NCBI GenBank assembly: GCA_965232485.1
Contig: OZ246975.1
Coordinates: 620,001-684,000, forward strand
Direction of reading: 5' to 3'
DNA: 64,000 nucleotides
Origin: VXPQ01 sp965232485
Lineage (GTDB): Bacteria > Bacteroidota > Rhodothermia > Rhodothermales > VXPQ01
Part shown: in pieces, positions 1-9,119 of the stretch
Layout of the letters: every line of letters starts with the position of its first letter
How positions within the stretch are numbered: position 1 is the first letter of the stretch
Program-made: the position numbers and the translations under genes
The notes under the pieces: generated by a model
Database searches by the model: none
What the model saw: the letters and a program-made list of their open reading frames with translations, nothing else
Told to the model about the DNA's origin: nothing

Positions 1-2
1 AG

Positions 3-2072
3 GCGGTTCGCAACGCCAACCTTGAACCCGTGGTGGGCGCCTTCGATATTCTCGCCCGCAACGACGATTCCACCCGGTCCGTCGTGGACGTGACGGAACT
101 CTTTTCGACGGACGTTCGATTTCTGGGCCTCAGTTCGTCCAGCCGCGAGCGCCACAAGGTCAAGAGTCTGGACAAGGATCGTTCCTATGTGAATTCGGCC
201 CAAAGCTTTCCCCGTAATATCGAAGTGCGCCATACGCTGACGTACTCGGCGGACGAACCGCCTGAAAACCCCTCGACCGGCACGATTTCCGTGGAAATGA
301 ACCAGTCCATGGTGCTTCTGCCGGACCAGCTCATGACGCCGCGCCCCTGCGACGCCCGCGTGGGATATTTCAATGTGGAAACGATCGACTACGGAGCGGA
401 TGCGCAGCGGGCGGAGGAAAAATGCTTCATTACGAAATGGCGGCTCGAACCCTCCGACCCGGAGGCTTTCGCGCGCGGCGAACTGGTGGAGCCGGTGCGT
501 CCCATCGTATACTACATCGATCCGGCCACTCCGATGAAGTGGCGGCCGTACATCAAACAGGGGGTGGACGACTGGAACGCGGCATTCGAGGAAGCCGGTT
601 TCCGGAACGCCATTATTGGCAAAGATCCGCCTTCTGCGGAGGAGGACCCGGAATTCAGCCCGGAGGATGTGAGGTATTCCGTGATTCGCTATTTCCCCTC
701 CGATATCGAAAACGCCTACGGGCCGCATGTGCACGACCCGCGCACGGGGGAAATTCTCGAAAGCGACATCGGGTGGTACCACAATGTGATGAACCTTTTG
801 CGGAACTGGTATTTCGTGCAGACCGCCGCTTCGAACCCCGACGCGCGCAGCGTACGATTCGACGACGAGGTAATGGGGGAATTGATTCGGTTCGTATCTG
901 CCCACGAGGTGGGGCACACGATCGGGTTGCCGCATAACTGGGGTTCGAGCTACGCATTTCCCGTCGATTCGCTGCGTTCGCCCACGTTTACGAGCGCGCG
1001 CGGCACGGCGCCGTCCATTATGGATTACGCCCGCTTCAATTATATCGCACAGCCGGAAGACGGGGTGACGAATTTCTTGCCTGCGATCGGCGAATACGAC
1101 AAATGGAGCGTTCGCTGGGGGTATCGGCCCATTCCCGACGCCGCGACCGAGGACGAAATCAAGGCGGCGCTGAACGGCTGGGTCACGGAGCGGGCCGGCG
1201 ATCCCTTGTATTTCTACGGGCGCCAGACGGGCAATCCCCTGGATCCCCGGTCGCAGCGCGAAGACCTCGGAAACGACGCCGTGGAAGCCAGTCGGCTGGG
1301 CGTGGCGAATCTTGAGCGAATCGTGCCGAATCTGATCGAATGGACCAGGGAGGAGGGGGAAGATTATGCGCACCTTGAGGAGTTGTACGGGGAGATCGTC
1401 GTGCAGTGGAGACGCTATCTGGGCCATGCCGCCCGCGAAATCGGCGGCGTATACGAGACCCCGAAAACGTACGACCAGGAGGGACCCGTCTATGAAACGG
1501 TTTCGCGGGACGCGCAAACGAGGGCGATGGCTTTTCTGCACGAATTCGGATTCGAGACGCCCCGGTGGCTGCTTGACGAGGAAGTCCTTCGACGGATTGA
1601 ACATGCGGGGGCCGTGGAGCGCATTCGCAGCGTACAGGCGGGCCGGCTGGACCTGCTGCTGGATCCGCAGCGCCTGGCCCGCCTCATCGAGGCAGAGGCC
1701 CGCCTCGGCAGCGAGGCGTACGCGCCGCTCGACATGCTGGAAGATTTGCGCACAGGGCTTTGGCGCGAACTGCCCGCCAACGAGGCCATCGATCCGTGGC
1801 GGCGCAATCTGCAACGCGCCTACCTGGAGGATATGGAGCGACTCATGAACGAGGAGGTAACCGCTCCGCCCGCCGCCGCCCGCCGCTACCTCGGCTATAC
1901 GCCCATTGACGTGAGCCAGAGCGACATCCGGGCCTACGTACGCGGCGAACTGGAAGCATTGCGGGGGGACGCGCAGCGCGCCGCCCGGCGGACGCAGGAC
2001 CGGCCCACCGCGCTGCACCTTGCGGATGTGCTGGCGCGCATCGAACGCATTCTGGACCCGCAGGAGGAATAG
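3..2072 (+). CDS. Zinc-dependent Met-zincin metalloprotease (5' partial)
   Basis: The reading frame is open to the left edge, so the true start lies outside the window and the first GTG seen (position 30) is internal. The visible part is about 690 residues. It carries a metzincin zinc site HEVGHTIGLPHN at about visible residue 301 (HExxHxxGxxH), followed some 35 residues later by the Met-turn-like SIMDY. This combination and the downstream alpha-helical tail match the large exported DUF5117/DUF4953 zinc-dependent metalloproteases of Bacteroidota-type bacteria. It would act in the periplasm or outside the cell as a peptidase; the substrate is unknown. The copper ATPase begins 30 bp downstream, close enough for co-transcription, though a functional link is not obvious. 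Confidence 0.9.
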   Translation, partial: AVRNANLEPVVGAFDILARNDDSTRSVVDVTELFSTDVRFLGLSSSSRERHKVKSLDKDRSYVNSAQSFPRNIEVRHTLTYSADEPPENPSTGTISVEMNQSMVLLPDQLMTPRPCDARVGYFNVETIDYGADAQRAEEKCFITKWRLEPSDPEAFARGELVEPVRPIVYYIDPATPMKWRPYIKQGVDDWNAAFEEAGFRNAIIGKDPPSAEEDPEFSPEDVRYSVIRYFPSDIENAYGPHVHDPRTGEILESDIGWYHNVMNLLRNWYFVQTAASNPDARSVRFDDEVMGELIRFVSAHEVGHTIGLPHNWGSSYAFPVDSLRSPTFTSARGTAPSIMDYARFNYIAQPEDGVTNFLPAIGEYDKWSVRWGYRPIPDAATEDEIKAALNGWVTERAGDPLYFYGRQTGNPLDPRSQREDLGNDAVEASRLGVANLERIVPNLIEWTREEGEDYAHLEELYGEIVVQWRRYLGHAAREIGGVYETPKTYDQEGPVYETVSRDAQTRAMAFLHEFGFETPRWLLDEEVLRRIEHAGAVERIRSVQAGRLDLLLDPQRLARLIEAEARLGSEAYAPLDMLEDLRTGLWRELPANEAIDPWRRNLQRAYLEDMERLMNEEVTAPPAAARRYLGYTPIDVSQSDIRAYVRGELEALRGDAQRAARRTQDRPTALHLADVLARIERILDPQEE

Positions 2073-2102
2073 CGCGTCTGTCCCTACCCTTTCCGTCGCG
2101 AC

Positions 2103-4421
2103 ATGGCCGTCGATCCTTCCATCAAAAGCGCTCCGGAGCAGGAGGTACAGTTCGGGATACGGGGGATGACGTGCGCCGGATGCGTCCTCCGCGTCGAAGA
2201 AGCGTTGACCGGTGTGGATGGGGTGGAGACGGCGAACGTAAACCTGGCCACCGAACGCGCCCGCGTACGTTACCGGGGAAACGGAAAACTCCCGGAAACC
2301 CTGTATGCGGCGGTGCGCACAGCCGGGTACGAGGCGATAGAGGCGGCTTCCGGCGTGAAGGCGCGCGAGGAGGCCGAGGAAACGGCTCGTGAAGTCGAGT
2401 TGGAGGTTCTGCGCCGCCGGGCGGTATTCGCGGGGGTTCCCACCGCTGTGATCCTTGCTTTGCAGATGTTTCCGATGCTGTGGCCTCCGGCCGCGTCGTG
2501 GCTCCGCATGCTGGTCGGGGAGTCGCTCCTTCTCTATATCCTGTTTGCACTGGCCAGTATCGTGCAATTCGGGCCCGGACTTTGGTTTTACCGGCTGGGG
2601 TGGAAGGCGGCGCGGGCATTGCGCCCGGACATGCACACGCTGGTCATGCTGGGGTCCAGCGCGGCCTATGGATATTCGGTGGCGGCCCTCTTTTTTCCCG
2701 CCGCGCTGCCCGCCGGCGCCGACCATGTGTACTTCGAGGCCTCTTCGGCGATTATTGCACTCATTTTGCTGGGCAAATATCTTGAGGCGCGCGCCCGGGG
2801 CCGGGCCGGAGACGCCATGCGGTCGCTTCTTGCCCTGCGTCCGCCGATGGCCCGCATCGCCCAGGGGGACAAGGAAATAGATATTCCCGTCGAAGAGGTC
2901 GCCGTCGGCGATCTCGTGCTTGTGCGGCCCGGCGAACGCCTGCCGGTGGATGGGGTCGTAGCGGAGGGGGCTTCCTGGATAGACGAGTCGATGCTTACGG
3001 GAGAATCCATTCCGGTCGAGAAAAAAGTCGGCGACGAGGTGGTGGGCGGCACGATCAACGGGCGCGGCGGGTTTCGTTTTCGGGCGACCCATGTGGGGGA
3101 GCATACCGTGCTGGCCCGCATCGTTCGAATGGTCGAGGAAGCGCAACAATCGAAACCGCGCATTCAGCAGCTGGCGGATCGCGTCGTGGCCTGGTTTGTG
3201 CCCGCGGTACTCGTTGTGGCGTTTCTTGCCTTTGCGCTGTGGATGGCGACAGGCCCGGCCCCGGCATTGCCGTTTGCGCTGGTCGCGGCGGTGTCCGTAT
3301 TGATTATTGCCTGTCCCTGCGCCATGGGGCTGGCTACGCCCGTATCCGTGATGGTCGGATCCGGAAAGGCCGCCGAGTTGGGCATTCTTTTTCGGAGCGC
3401 GGACGCCATCGAATCGCTTGCCGAGGTCGATACGTTCGCCTTCGACAAAACCGGAACGCTTACAGAGGGGCGCCCGCGCCTGACGGATACGATCGCATGC
3501 AGCCCCTGGTCGGACGAGGAGGCGCTTCGCCTGGCCGCTGCGGTCGAACGGCGGTCGGAGCACCCTGTCGCCCAGGCCATTGCAGAGGCGGCGGAAGAGC
3601 AGGGCCTATCTGTTCCCGGCGCCGCCGACGTACGGGCGCATTCCGGCCTGGGCGTCTCGGCCAAGGTATTCGAAAACGGCGAATCCAGAAACGTATGCAT
3701 CGGCTCCGAACGGTTTCTGGATGGAGCGAAAGTCGATATGTCCCCGCTGACAGAAGACATATTTCTTCTGGAAGCCGCCCGCGCCTGCTCGAAAGCGGGC
3801 AAAACCATGGCGTTCATGGCGATAGACGGCCTGCTCGCAGCGGTTTTCGGGGTGGCGGATCCTCTGAAGGAACATGCGGCGGAAAGCATCCAGGCGCTGC
3901 GGGAGTTGGGATGCCGGGTGGCGATGATCACGGGGGATGCGCCGCGCGCCGCCGAAACGGTGGCCGCTCGACTGGGCATTGACGAGGTATCCGCAGAAGT
4001 TCTCCCGGAGCGGAAGGCCGAGGCCGTGCAGCGATACAGGCAGGAGGGACGGCGCGTAGCGTTTACGGGGGATGGCGTAAACGACGCGCCGGCGCTGGCC
4101 CATGCCGACGTGGGCGTGGCCATGGGAACGGGTTCGGACGTCGCTATCGAATCCGGCGACGTGATCCTTATGTCCGGCGATCCGAGGGGCCTTGCGAACG
4201 CCCGTGCGCTGGCGCAGGCCACGCTGCGCAATATCCGACAAAATCTTTTCTGGGCGTTCGCCTACAATGTGGCGCTGATACCGGTTGCCGCCGGAGCGCT
4301 GTACCCGTTCACCGGCCACCTTTTGTCTCCCGTATTCGCCGCCGCCGCCATGAGCCTCTCCAGCGTGTTCGTACTGTCGAACGCCTTGCGCCTCAAGCGC
4401 TTTCGGGCGATATTGGGGTAG
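2103..4421 (+). CDS. copA: Copper-translocating P1B-type ATPase
   Basis: A 772-residue P-type ATPase that would export Cu(+) from the cytoplasm. One N-terminal heavy-metal-associated domain carries GMTCAGC (residues 21-27). Membrane helices follow, with the ion-binding CPC motif at about 404-406. The phosphorylation loop DKTGTLT starts near residue 448, the nucleotide-domain SEHP motif follows, and the hinge motif GDGVNDAPA lies near 656. All catalytic motifs are intact and the length is normal for single-HMA CopA. The CPC motif specifies monovalent Cu/Ag rather than Zn/Cd (which use CPC with different flanking residues), so copper is likely but silver is possible. No chaperone or CueR-type regulator is adjacent. 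Pieces of its 3' end recur downstream. Confidence 0.95.
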   Translation: MAVDPSIKSAPEQEVQFGIRGMTCAGCVLRVEEALTGVDGVETANVNLATERARVRYRGNGKLPETLYAAVRTAGYEAIEAASGVKAREEAEETAREVELEVLRRRAVFAGVPTAVILALQMFPMLWPPAASWLRMLVGESLLLYILFALASIVQFGPGLWFYRLGWKAARALRPDMHTLVMLGSSAAYGYSVAALFFPAALPAGADHVYFEASSAIIALILLGKYLEARARGRAGDAMRSLLALRPPMARIAQGDKEIDIPVEEVAVGDLVLVRPGERLPVDGVVAEGASWIDESMLTGESIPVEKKVGDEVVGGTINGRGGFRFRATHVGEHTVLARIVRMVEEAQQSKPRIQQLADRVVAWFVPAVLVVAFLAFALWMATGPAPALPFALVAAVSVLIIACPCAMGLATPVSVMVGSGKAAELGILFRSADAIESLAEVDTFAFDKTGTLTEGRPRLTDTIACSPWSDEEALRLAAAVERRSEHPVAQAIAEAAEEQGLSVPGAADVRAHSGLGVSAKVFENGESRNVCIGSERFLDGAKVDMSPLTEDIFLLEAARACSKAGKTMAFMAIDGLLAAVFGVADPLKEHAAESIQALRELGCRVAMITGDAPRAAETVAARLGIDEVSAEVLPERKAEAVQRYRQEGRRVAFTGDGVNDAPALAHADVGVAMGTGSDVAIESGDVILMSGDPRGLANARALAQATLRNIRQNLFWAFAYNVALIPVAAGALYPFTGHLLSPVFAAAAMSLSSVFVLSNALRLKRFRAILG
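4376..4420 (+). repeat. Source copy of a dispersed copA 3'-end repeat
   Basis: The last codons of copA (GAACGCCTTGCGCCTCAAGC followed by CTTTCGGGCGAT) recur at about 4551-4590 and 6868-6925. This copy is coding; the others are not. Confidence 0.7.
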
Positions 4422-4550
4422 CGTTACGGCCCCGGCGCGCCGCAACCCGACCTGCTCGCCGCGCAACCATGGGATCGCGCACGCACCGTCCGGGCGCATA
4501 TATCCGTAGCCCGACGAAACGATTGCCATTCGTCGTTACAAGCCGTCCGG

Positions 4551-4590
4551 CGTTTTTTGCGCTGCCGAACGCCTTGCGCCTCAAGCAGAT
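4551..4590 (+). repeat. Second copy of the copA 3'-end sequence
   Basis: TTTTTTGCGCTGCCGAACGC and the following CTTGCGCCTCAAGC closely match the end of copA. Here it sits in the leader of the next protease, ending at its probable ATG (4589). Confidence 0.6.
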
Positions 4591-6196
4591 GGAATCAGGA
4601 AAGGAAAGGATAAGCGTAAAGCGCGCGGCGCAACAGTTCGCGTTCGGGCCGGACGGTTTCGTTTCGTTGCTTGCGCGACGCGTCGCGGGCGGCGCTGCGC
4701 GCATTCCGGGCGTACTCGCCCTTGTCGCGGTTGCCGCGCTGTGCGGGGAACATCAGACGCGCGCGCAACAAGAAACCTTTTCTCCCCGGAATTCTATCCC
4801 GTTGATCTCCGGGCAAGCAACGCCCTTATCCGCTCTTTCTCTTTCGTCGGCCGCCCGGATTTCCGATCCTGCCGGCGCGCGGCGGTTCTGCCTGCCGGTC
4901 GATCCCGAACAACCGGAACAGGAACGGCGCATTTCCTCCGTCGGAAAGGGAGCTTTACGCGTTGGCCCGCCCCGCACCGTCCGGATGATCTACTTTTTGC
5001 CGAACGACCGTCCGTATCGAAGCGACGTCGTCGATTTGATGAAAACAATGATCTCATGGACTCAGGGATTTTACGCCGAGCAGATGCAGTCGCATGGGTA
5101 CGGAGAAAAAACGTTTCGCATTGAAACCGATGCGGACGGCGAACCCCTGATTCACCGGGTGGATGGGCAGCATCCCGACGCTTACTACCATACGAATACC
5201 GTTCGCGAAGCGCTTAACGAGGTTCAACAAACATTTGACCTCGGCGCGAACGTTTATTTCATTGTCTCCGATAACGCCGGCGTTAACGAATTTTTCCTTG
5301 GAGCGAACGGCCAGCTGGCGTCGGGCGTCGGATCCAGGTCGGGCAAAAGCGGCGGGTATCTGATGCTCCCGAGCGCATTCAGTTTTAATATACTGTCCCA
5401 TGAACTGGGACATGCCTTCGGGCTACAGCACGATTTTCGCAATAATGCAAATGTCATGTCGTATGGTTCTGGAATCCGGTTATCTGAATGCAGCGCCGGA
5501 TTTTTGGCTGTGCATCCCTATTTCAATCCCGACAGCCCCGTCGAAGAGGGCTCGCGGCCAAGCGTCGAACTCGTTTCTGCGCTTACCTACCCGGCGGACT
5601 CAGATAGCGCGCCCGTTCAGATCAAAGCCAGCGATCCGGAGGGCCTGCACCAGGCGATTCTATTCGTCAGGACCACAGAACCTCACCGCGCCGCCGGGAC
5701 GCTTGAAGTAAATGCGTGCCTTGGATTGGCGGGCGTACGGGATCGCGTAGTCGAATTCGATTATGACGGCGCGCATCCTTCGGTTGAGGGCGTAACGCTT
5801 TCGAATCCGCCTGTTCATCCGATACGCGTGGATATCGTCGATGCCGATGGAGACGCCATTCAAAGATATATTACTCTTGAGGAAAGTTCGTCGGGCGAGG
5901 TCGTTGCTCTTGAGAGGGATGCGAAAAGGCCTGCCGCCGCAACGCTTACGGGCAACTACCCGAATCCGTTCAATCCGGAAACGACGATAGGCTATGCGTT
6001 GCCCCGTTCCGGCAAGGTTCGTCTTTCAGTGCACGATATGCTTGGGCATGAATTGCATGTGCTGGTTGACAGGTATCAACCTGCGGGCCGTCACGCGGCG
6101 CTTTTTCGCGGGGACCGCTTGCCCAGCGGCTTATATGCGTACCGTCTGGAAGCGGGAGGCGAAGCGATGGTCCGTACGATGTTGCTCGTCAAGTGA
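4589..6196 (+). CDS. Secreted zinc metalloprotease with C-terminal sorting domain
   Basis: About 535 residues from the ATG at 4589. An upstream in-frame ATG at 4469 is less likely, because its extra residues come from the duplicated copA tail and precede the signal sequence. A hydrophobic export segment (IPGVLALVAVAALC) lies near residues 40-55. The zinc site HELGHAFGLQHD is at about residue 271, followed by NVMSYG as a Met-turn, so it is a metzincin-like peptidase. The C-terminal 80 residues start with NYPNPFNPETTIGYAL and end in MLLVK, the tail used for secretion and surface sorting in the Bacteroidetes/Chlorobi group (T9SS type A-like). It is therefore probably exported and processed at the cell surface. 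The substrate is not predictable. Confidence 0.85.
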   Translation: MESGKERISVKRAAQQFAFGPDGFVSLLARRVAGGAARIPGVLALVAVAALCGEHQTRAQQETFSPRNSIPLISGQATPLSALSLSSAARISDPAGARRFCLPVDPEQPEQERRISSVGKGALRVGPPRTVRMIYFLPNDRPYRSDVVDLMKTMISWTQGFYAEQMQSHGYGEKTFRIETDADGEPLIHRVDGQHPDAYYHTNTVREALNEVQQTFDLGANVYFIVSDNAGVNEFFLGANGQLASGVGSRSGKSGGYLMLPSAFSFNILSHELGHAFGLQHDFRNNANVMSYGSGIRLSECSAGFLAVHPYFNPDSPVEEGSRPSVELVSALTYPADSDSAPVQIKASDPEGLHQAILFVRTTEPHRAAGTLEVNACLGLAGVRDRVVEFDYDGAHPSVEGVTLSNPPVHPIRVDIVDADGDAIQRYITLEESSSGEVVALERDAKRPAAATLTGNYPNPFNPETTIGYALPRSGKVRLSVHDMLGHELHVLVDRYQPAGRHAALFRGDRLPSGLYAYRLEAGGEAMVRTMLLVK

Positions 6197-6228
6197 ACCT
6201 GTGTCTTCGAAGGGGACGGGAGAGGCGA

Positions 6229-6462
6229 CGGCTCAAGTTGCCATTCGTCGATCAGTCGCGGCGTGGCGCCGGCGAGGACTTGAGAAGGCGCTATTCCTGC
6301 AAGAACGCGCGCATCCTTGTCCACATCCAGCAACACTTCACTGGCGGCAATCTGCCGGGCGGTTTCCGTTTTTCCGCATGCCCGCGGTCCTTCTATAACG
6401 ACGGCGCCAGTGGCGGCAAGCCTTTCGGCTAACTCTCGATCAACGATTCTCTTGATATACAT
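6229..6462 (-). pseudogene. Truncated AAA-type ATPase (DUF4143-family N-terminus)
   Basis: The first 78 residues of a minus-strand frame look like the start of the orphan AAA ATPases paired with DUF4143: MYIKRIVDRELAERL, a P-loop GPRACGKTETA, the acidic strand LLDVDKDA and PRLIDEWQLEP. Homology-like sequence stops there. The frame runs on antisense to the end of the preceding protease, so the remaining 300 or so residues of a normal family member are missing. It is a 5' fragment left by deletion or insertion and is unlikely to be functional. Confidence 0.7.
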
Positions 6463-6534
6463 GGGATTATCATGCGTAAAGCGAAGAACCAGTGAAGGTT
6501 ATTCATTATAGTGAAGAGGGAGAACACCCGCCTG

Positions 6535-6809
6535 TTCAACGGGTGAAACGGCGGACATTCAACGGGTGAAACGGCGGACATTCAACGGGTGAAACGGCGG
6601 ACATTCAACGGGTGAAACGGCGGACATTCAACGGGTGAAACGGCGAGTATTCAACGGGTGAAACGGCGGACATTCAACGGGTGAAACGGCGGGCATTCAA
6701 CGGGTGAAACGGCGGGCATTCAACGGGTGAAACGGCGAGTATTCAACGGGTGAAACGGCGGACATTCAACGGGTGAAACGGCGGGCATTCAACGGGTGAA
6801 ATGGCGAAC
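6535..6809. repeat. 23-bp tandem repeat, about 12 copies
   Basis: About twelve head-to-tail copies of a unit whose core is ATTCAACGGGTGAAACGGCG, followed by a variable trinucleotide (GAC, AGT or GGC). The period is 23 bp and is not a multiple of 3, so no repeated peptide is encoded. There are no unique spacers, which rules out a CRISPR array. It lies just upstream of the truncated ATPase start and between two degenerate segments. Confidence 0.95.
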
Positions 6810-6970
6810 CGATATACGATGTTCCAACGGGTGTTGCCGACTATATCGCTGTAATGAGCTCTTCCGGTATTTTTTGTGCTGCCGAAAGCCTTGCGCCTGA
6901 AGCGTTTCCGGGCGATTTTGGGGTGAGGCGATTACCGATCTGAATATTCTGTTTCCGATTTAACTTCACG
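6810..6970. other. Intergenic remnant with third copA 3'-end copy
   Basis: No gene is seen. Positions about 6868-6925 repeat the copA terminus, including CCTTGCGCCTGAAGCGTTTC and the stop-like GGGGTGAG, with several substitutions. The HNH gene follows. Confidence 0.6.
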
Positions 6971-7666
6971 ATGCCCAAACCGCCGGTAGACCAGTCTTCG
7001 CTGCGCGAGCACTTTGCCTGGACGTACGGCAGGCTCGCAATGGCCCATGCCGCTGTCCAGGACGGGGCGACCCGATACCAGCGCAGGCACTACATCATCC
7101 GGGCACGGTTCCAGAGCGGCTATCTGTCCGGCAAAATGAAGATGCGTCCCCTGCATGACGACGAAAAGACCAAAATCGCTCATCCTTCAACCTGCTGTTA
7201 TTGCGGCCGAGAGACGAAACTCTCGCTGGATCACCTGATTCCGAAACTCAAGGGCGGTCATGACGGGGCCGACAACATCGTTTACGCCTGCAAAAGCTGC
7301 AATTCTTCCAAGGGGGCAAAGGACATGGTCTTGTGGCTCGTGTCGAAGGAGAGATTTCCTGCGATTCTGGTTTTTCGCCGGTATCTTAAGCTGGCGGCCC
7401 GCTGGTGCAAAGACGCGAACCTCATGGATACGTCATGGACGGATGTCCCTGAAACCGTATTGCCATTCGACAAACAGTCTCTCCGGGTTGAGTGGCCAGA
7501 GCTCGCCGTGCACAAACTGTGGCCTGATCCGCTTATAGAGCCGGTCTCGGCGCCCCGCGCAGGATGGGCCGAAGCGGCGCAGAAGATGCGGGAGAGGGGA
7601 GAAGACGCTCTTCTTGACAATCCGGTACCCACTAAATTCGACGAAACCGAGTGGGAATGGGAATAA
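6971..7666 (+). CDS. HNH endonuclease
   Basis: A 231-residue protein with a compact zinc-bound HNH nuclease module in the middle: CCYCGRE near residues 75-81, then LSLDHLIPKLKGG (the catalytic DH), then ACKSCNSSKG near 105-114. The two CxxC pairs and the central DH/N residues are those of HNH domains that cut DNA as restriction-like, homing or phage-type nucleases. Flanking sequences are not recognised, so the specific role (defence, mobile element or repair) cannot be assigned. It ends 13 bp before the DNA alkylation repair gene, so the two may share a transcript. Confidence 0.88.
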   Translation: MPKPPVDQSSLREHFAWTYGRLAMAHAAVQDGATRYQRRHYIIRARFQSGYLSGKMKMRPLHDDEKTKIAHPSTCCYCGRETKLSLDHLIPKLKGGHDGADNIVYACKSCNSSKGAKDMVLWLVSKERFPAILVFRRYLKLAARWCKDANLMDTSWTDVPETVLPFDKQSLRVEWPELAVHKLWPDPLIEPVSAPRAGWAEAAQKMRERGEDALLDNPVPTKFDETEWEWE

Positions 7667-7679
7667 GCGATTTTACACC

Positions 7680-8384
7680 ATGACTCTTGCAGAAATACAG
7701 GCCCGGCTCGAGGCGGCGGGCAATGCCGACATTGCGGCCCATTCGGCGCGCTTCTTTCGCACAGGTCCGGGCGAATACGGGGAGGGTGACCGGTTTCGGG
7801 GCATCCGCGTACCGGTTCTTCGTAAACTGGCCCGCGCCTGCGATGCGGCGGATATGTCCGTGGTGGAGCAACTGCTCATGTCACCATGGCATGAAGACCG
7901 GCTATGCGCCCTTTTTATGCTCATCCGGCGGTACGAACGAGGGGACGCCGCGCAAAAGGAGGCGGTATTTTCCCTGTACCTGAAACGGGTCGAATACGTC
8001 AACAACTGGGACCTGGTCGATTCTTCCGCCCACAAGATCGTAGGCGCGCACCTGGAGTCAGGGGAGAAGCGCCTGCTTTTCGACTGGGTCCGCGACGAGA
8101 GCCTGTGGAAGCGAAGAATTGCGGTTATTGCGACCTATTGGTACATCAAGCGGGGGCGCTTCGACGAATTGCTGATTCTGGCGGAACAACTGCTGAACGA
8201 CAAGGAGGACCTGATCCACAAGGCGGTCGGCTGGATGCTGCGCGAAGTAGGGAAGAAGGACCTTGCGACGGAGGAAGCCTTTCTGCGCCGGCACTACCAA
8301 AACATGCCCCGGACCATGCTGCGCTACGCCATCGAACGATTCGACGAGAAAACGCGCAAGGATTATCTGGAGGGGCGGATCTGA
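7680..8384 (+). CDS. DNA alkylation repair protein (AlkD-like HEAT-repeat glycosylase)
   Basis: About 234 residues from the ATG at 7680; an open frame begins further upstream inside the HNH gene but without family-like sequence. The repeated amphipathic helices and the segments RGIRVPVLRKLAR, VEYVNNWDLVDSSAHKI and RFDELLILAEQLLND are typical of the AlkD/AlkC family. These flip out N3- and N7-alkylated purines and excise them. The NNWDLVD segment contains the conserved Trp and Asp of the active cleft. It would act in the cytoplasm on alkylated chromosomal DNA and needs no partner. The length fits the family. Confidence 0.9.
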   Translation: MTLAEIQARLEAAGNADIAAHSARFFRTGPGEYGEGDRFRGIRVPVLRKLARACDAADMSVVEQLLMSPWHEDRLCALFMLIRRYERGDAAQKEAVFSLYLKRVEYVNNWDLVDSSAHKIVGAHLESGEKRLLFDWVRDESLWKRRIAVIATYWYIKRGRFDELLILAEQLLNDKEDLIHKAVGWMLREVGKKDLATEEAFLRRHYQNMPRTMLRYAIERFDEKTRKDYLEGRI

Positions 8385-8405
8385 AGCCTGGAAGGGGCGG
8401 CGGGC

Positions 8406-8603
8406 TTACTCGCCGGAAGCGCCGGAACTTCCGAACAGGTGGCCTTCAATGCGGGCAAGGCGGATATCCATGCCTTCTACCCTGCTTTCCAGCTTGTCGA
8501 GCCGATCCGGAAGACTCCAGAAGCGGACAATTGCGATGGCGAATCCTGAGATTGCCACGATTAGCCCGGAGATAATGGCGACGAATTCTATGTGCTCAAG
8601 CAT
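8406..8603 (-). CDS. Small membrane-anchored coiled-coil protein
   Basis: A 65-residue protein starting at MLEHIEF; an extension to 8666 adds only a basic segment. One hydrophobic helix (FVAIISGLIVAISGFAIAIV) is followed by a charged heptad-like stretch, LDKLESRVEGMDIRLARIEG, which could form a short coiled coil. It is convergent with the alkylation-repair gene. The function is unknown. The hydrophobic-then-coil layout resembles small membrane scaffold or DUF-type proteins. Confidence 0.55.
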   Translation of the reverse strand: MLEHIEFVAIISGLIVAISGFAIAIVRFWSLPDRLDKLESRVEGMDIRLARIEGHLFGSSGASGE

Positions 8604-8859
8604 GGCTTTCGGCGATGGGATGTAAAAGGTATACCGGAAACGCCGCTTGGTTCCCCGCCTGCCCATACGTACCGGCCATACCAGCCATATCGGACCCGTG
8701 GCGTTTTACCTGCAGCGTTATCCCATAGACACATTTGTTAGCGCATATTCAGTGAAAATTTTACGAATAGCTTTCAATGTCTTTCTTTTTCGGCATGGCG
8801 TGCAAACAGGCGCTTACGTTCGGTCAAGAATACCCAGCGCTTTATCTCTACTTATTCGA
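8604..8859. other. Gene-free, comparatively AT-rich stretch
   Basis: No convincing coding frame is seen. It separates the small membrane protein from the restriction-enzyme fragment and is richer in A+T than its surroundings. Confidence 0.5.
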
Positions 8860-9084
8860 CCGTTGTTGACGAGCAGGGACGCGAATCTGATTGACCAGGG
8901 GGATTTCTACAAAGGTTCCAGGATCGTCGAATGCCTTGGAATCCTGCGAAGCCACAACATATCCCGCCGGCCGCCGACCCTCTGCAAGGTCGAACAGGCG
9001 GGTTGCCCTGTCGTAACTCCAATGCCGCGCCGGTTCCTCGTAGGGAGAATTGACGATCAGCCTGTCTATAGTCTCTTGCGCCAT
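8848..9084 (-). pseudogene. N-terminal fragment of a type III-like restriction endonuclease
   Basis: The frame begins MAQETIDRLIVNSPYEEPA and continues through HWSYDRATRLFDLAEGRRP, GYVVAS and DPGTFVEIPLVNQIR. This is the highly conserved opening of the large helicase-nuclease restriction subunits (BPTD_3080-like, Res family). A normal protein is about 900-1000 residues; only about 70 are left before unrelated sequence and a stop. It is a decayed 5' end, with no downstream part or methylase partner nearby. Confidence 0.75.
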
Positions 9085-9119
9085 ATATTTTTCGCTGGCG
9101 GCGATTGCAGATACCTTTC

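Noticed and set aside
6535..6809. CRISPR array
   Set aside because: Repeats are contiguous with no unique spacers and no cas genes are nearby.
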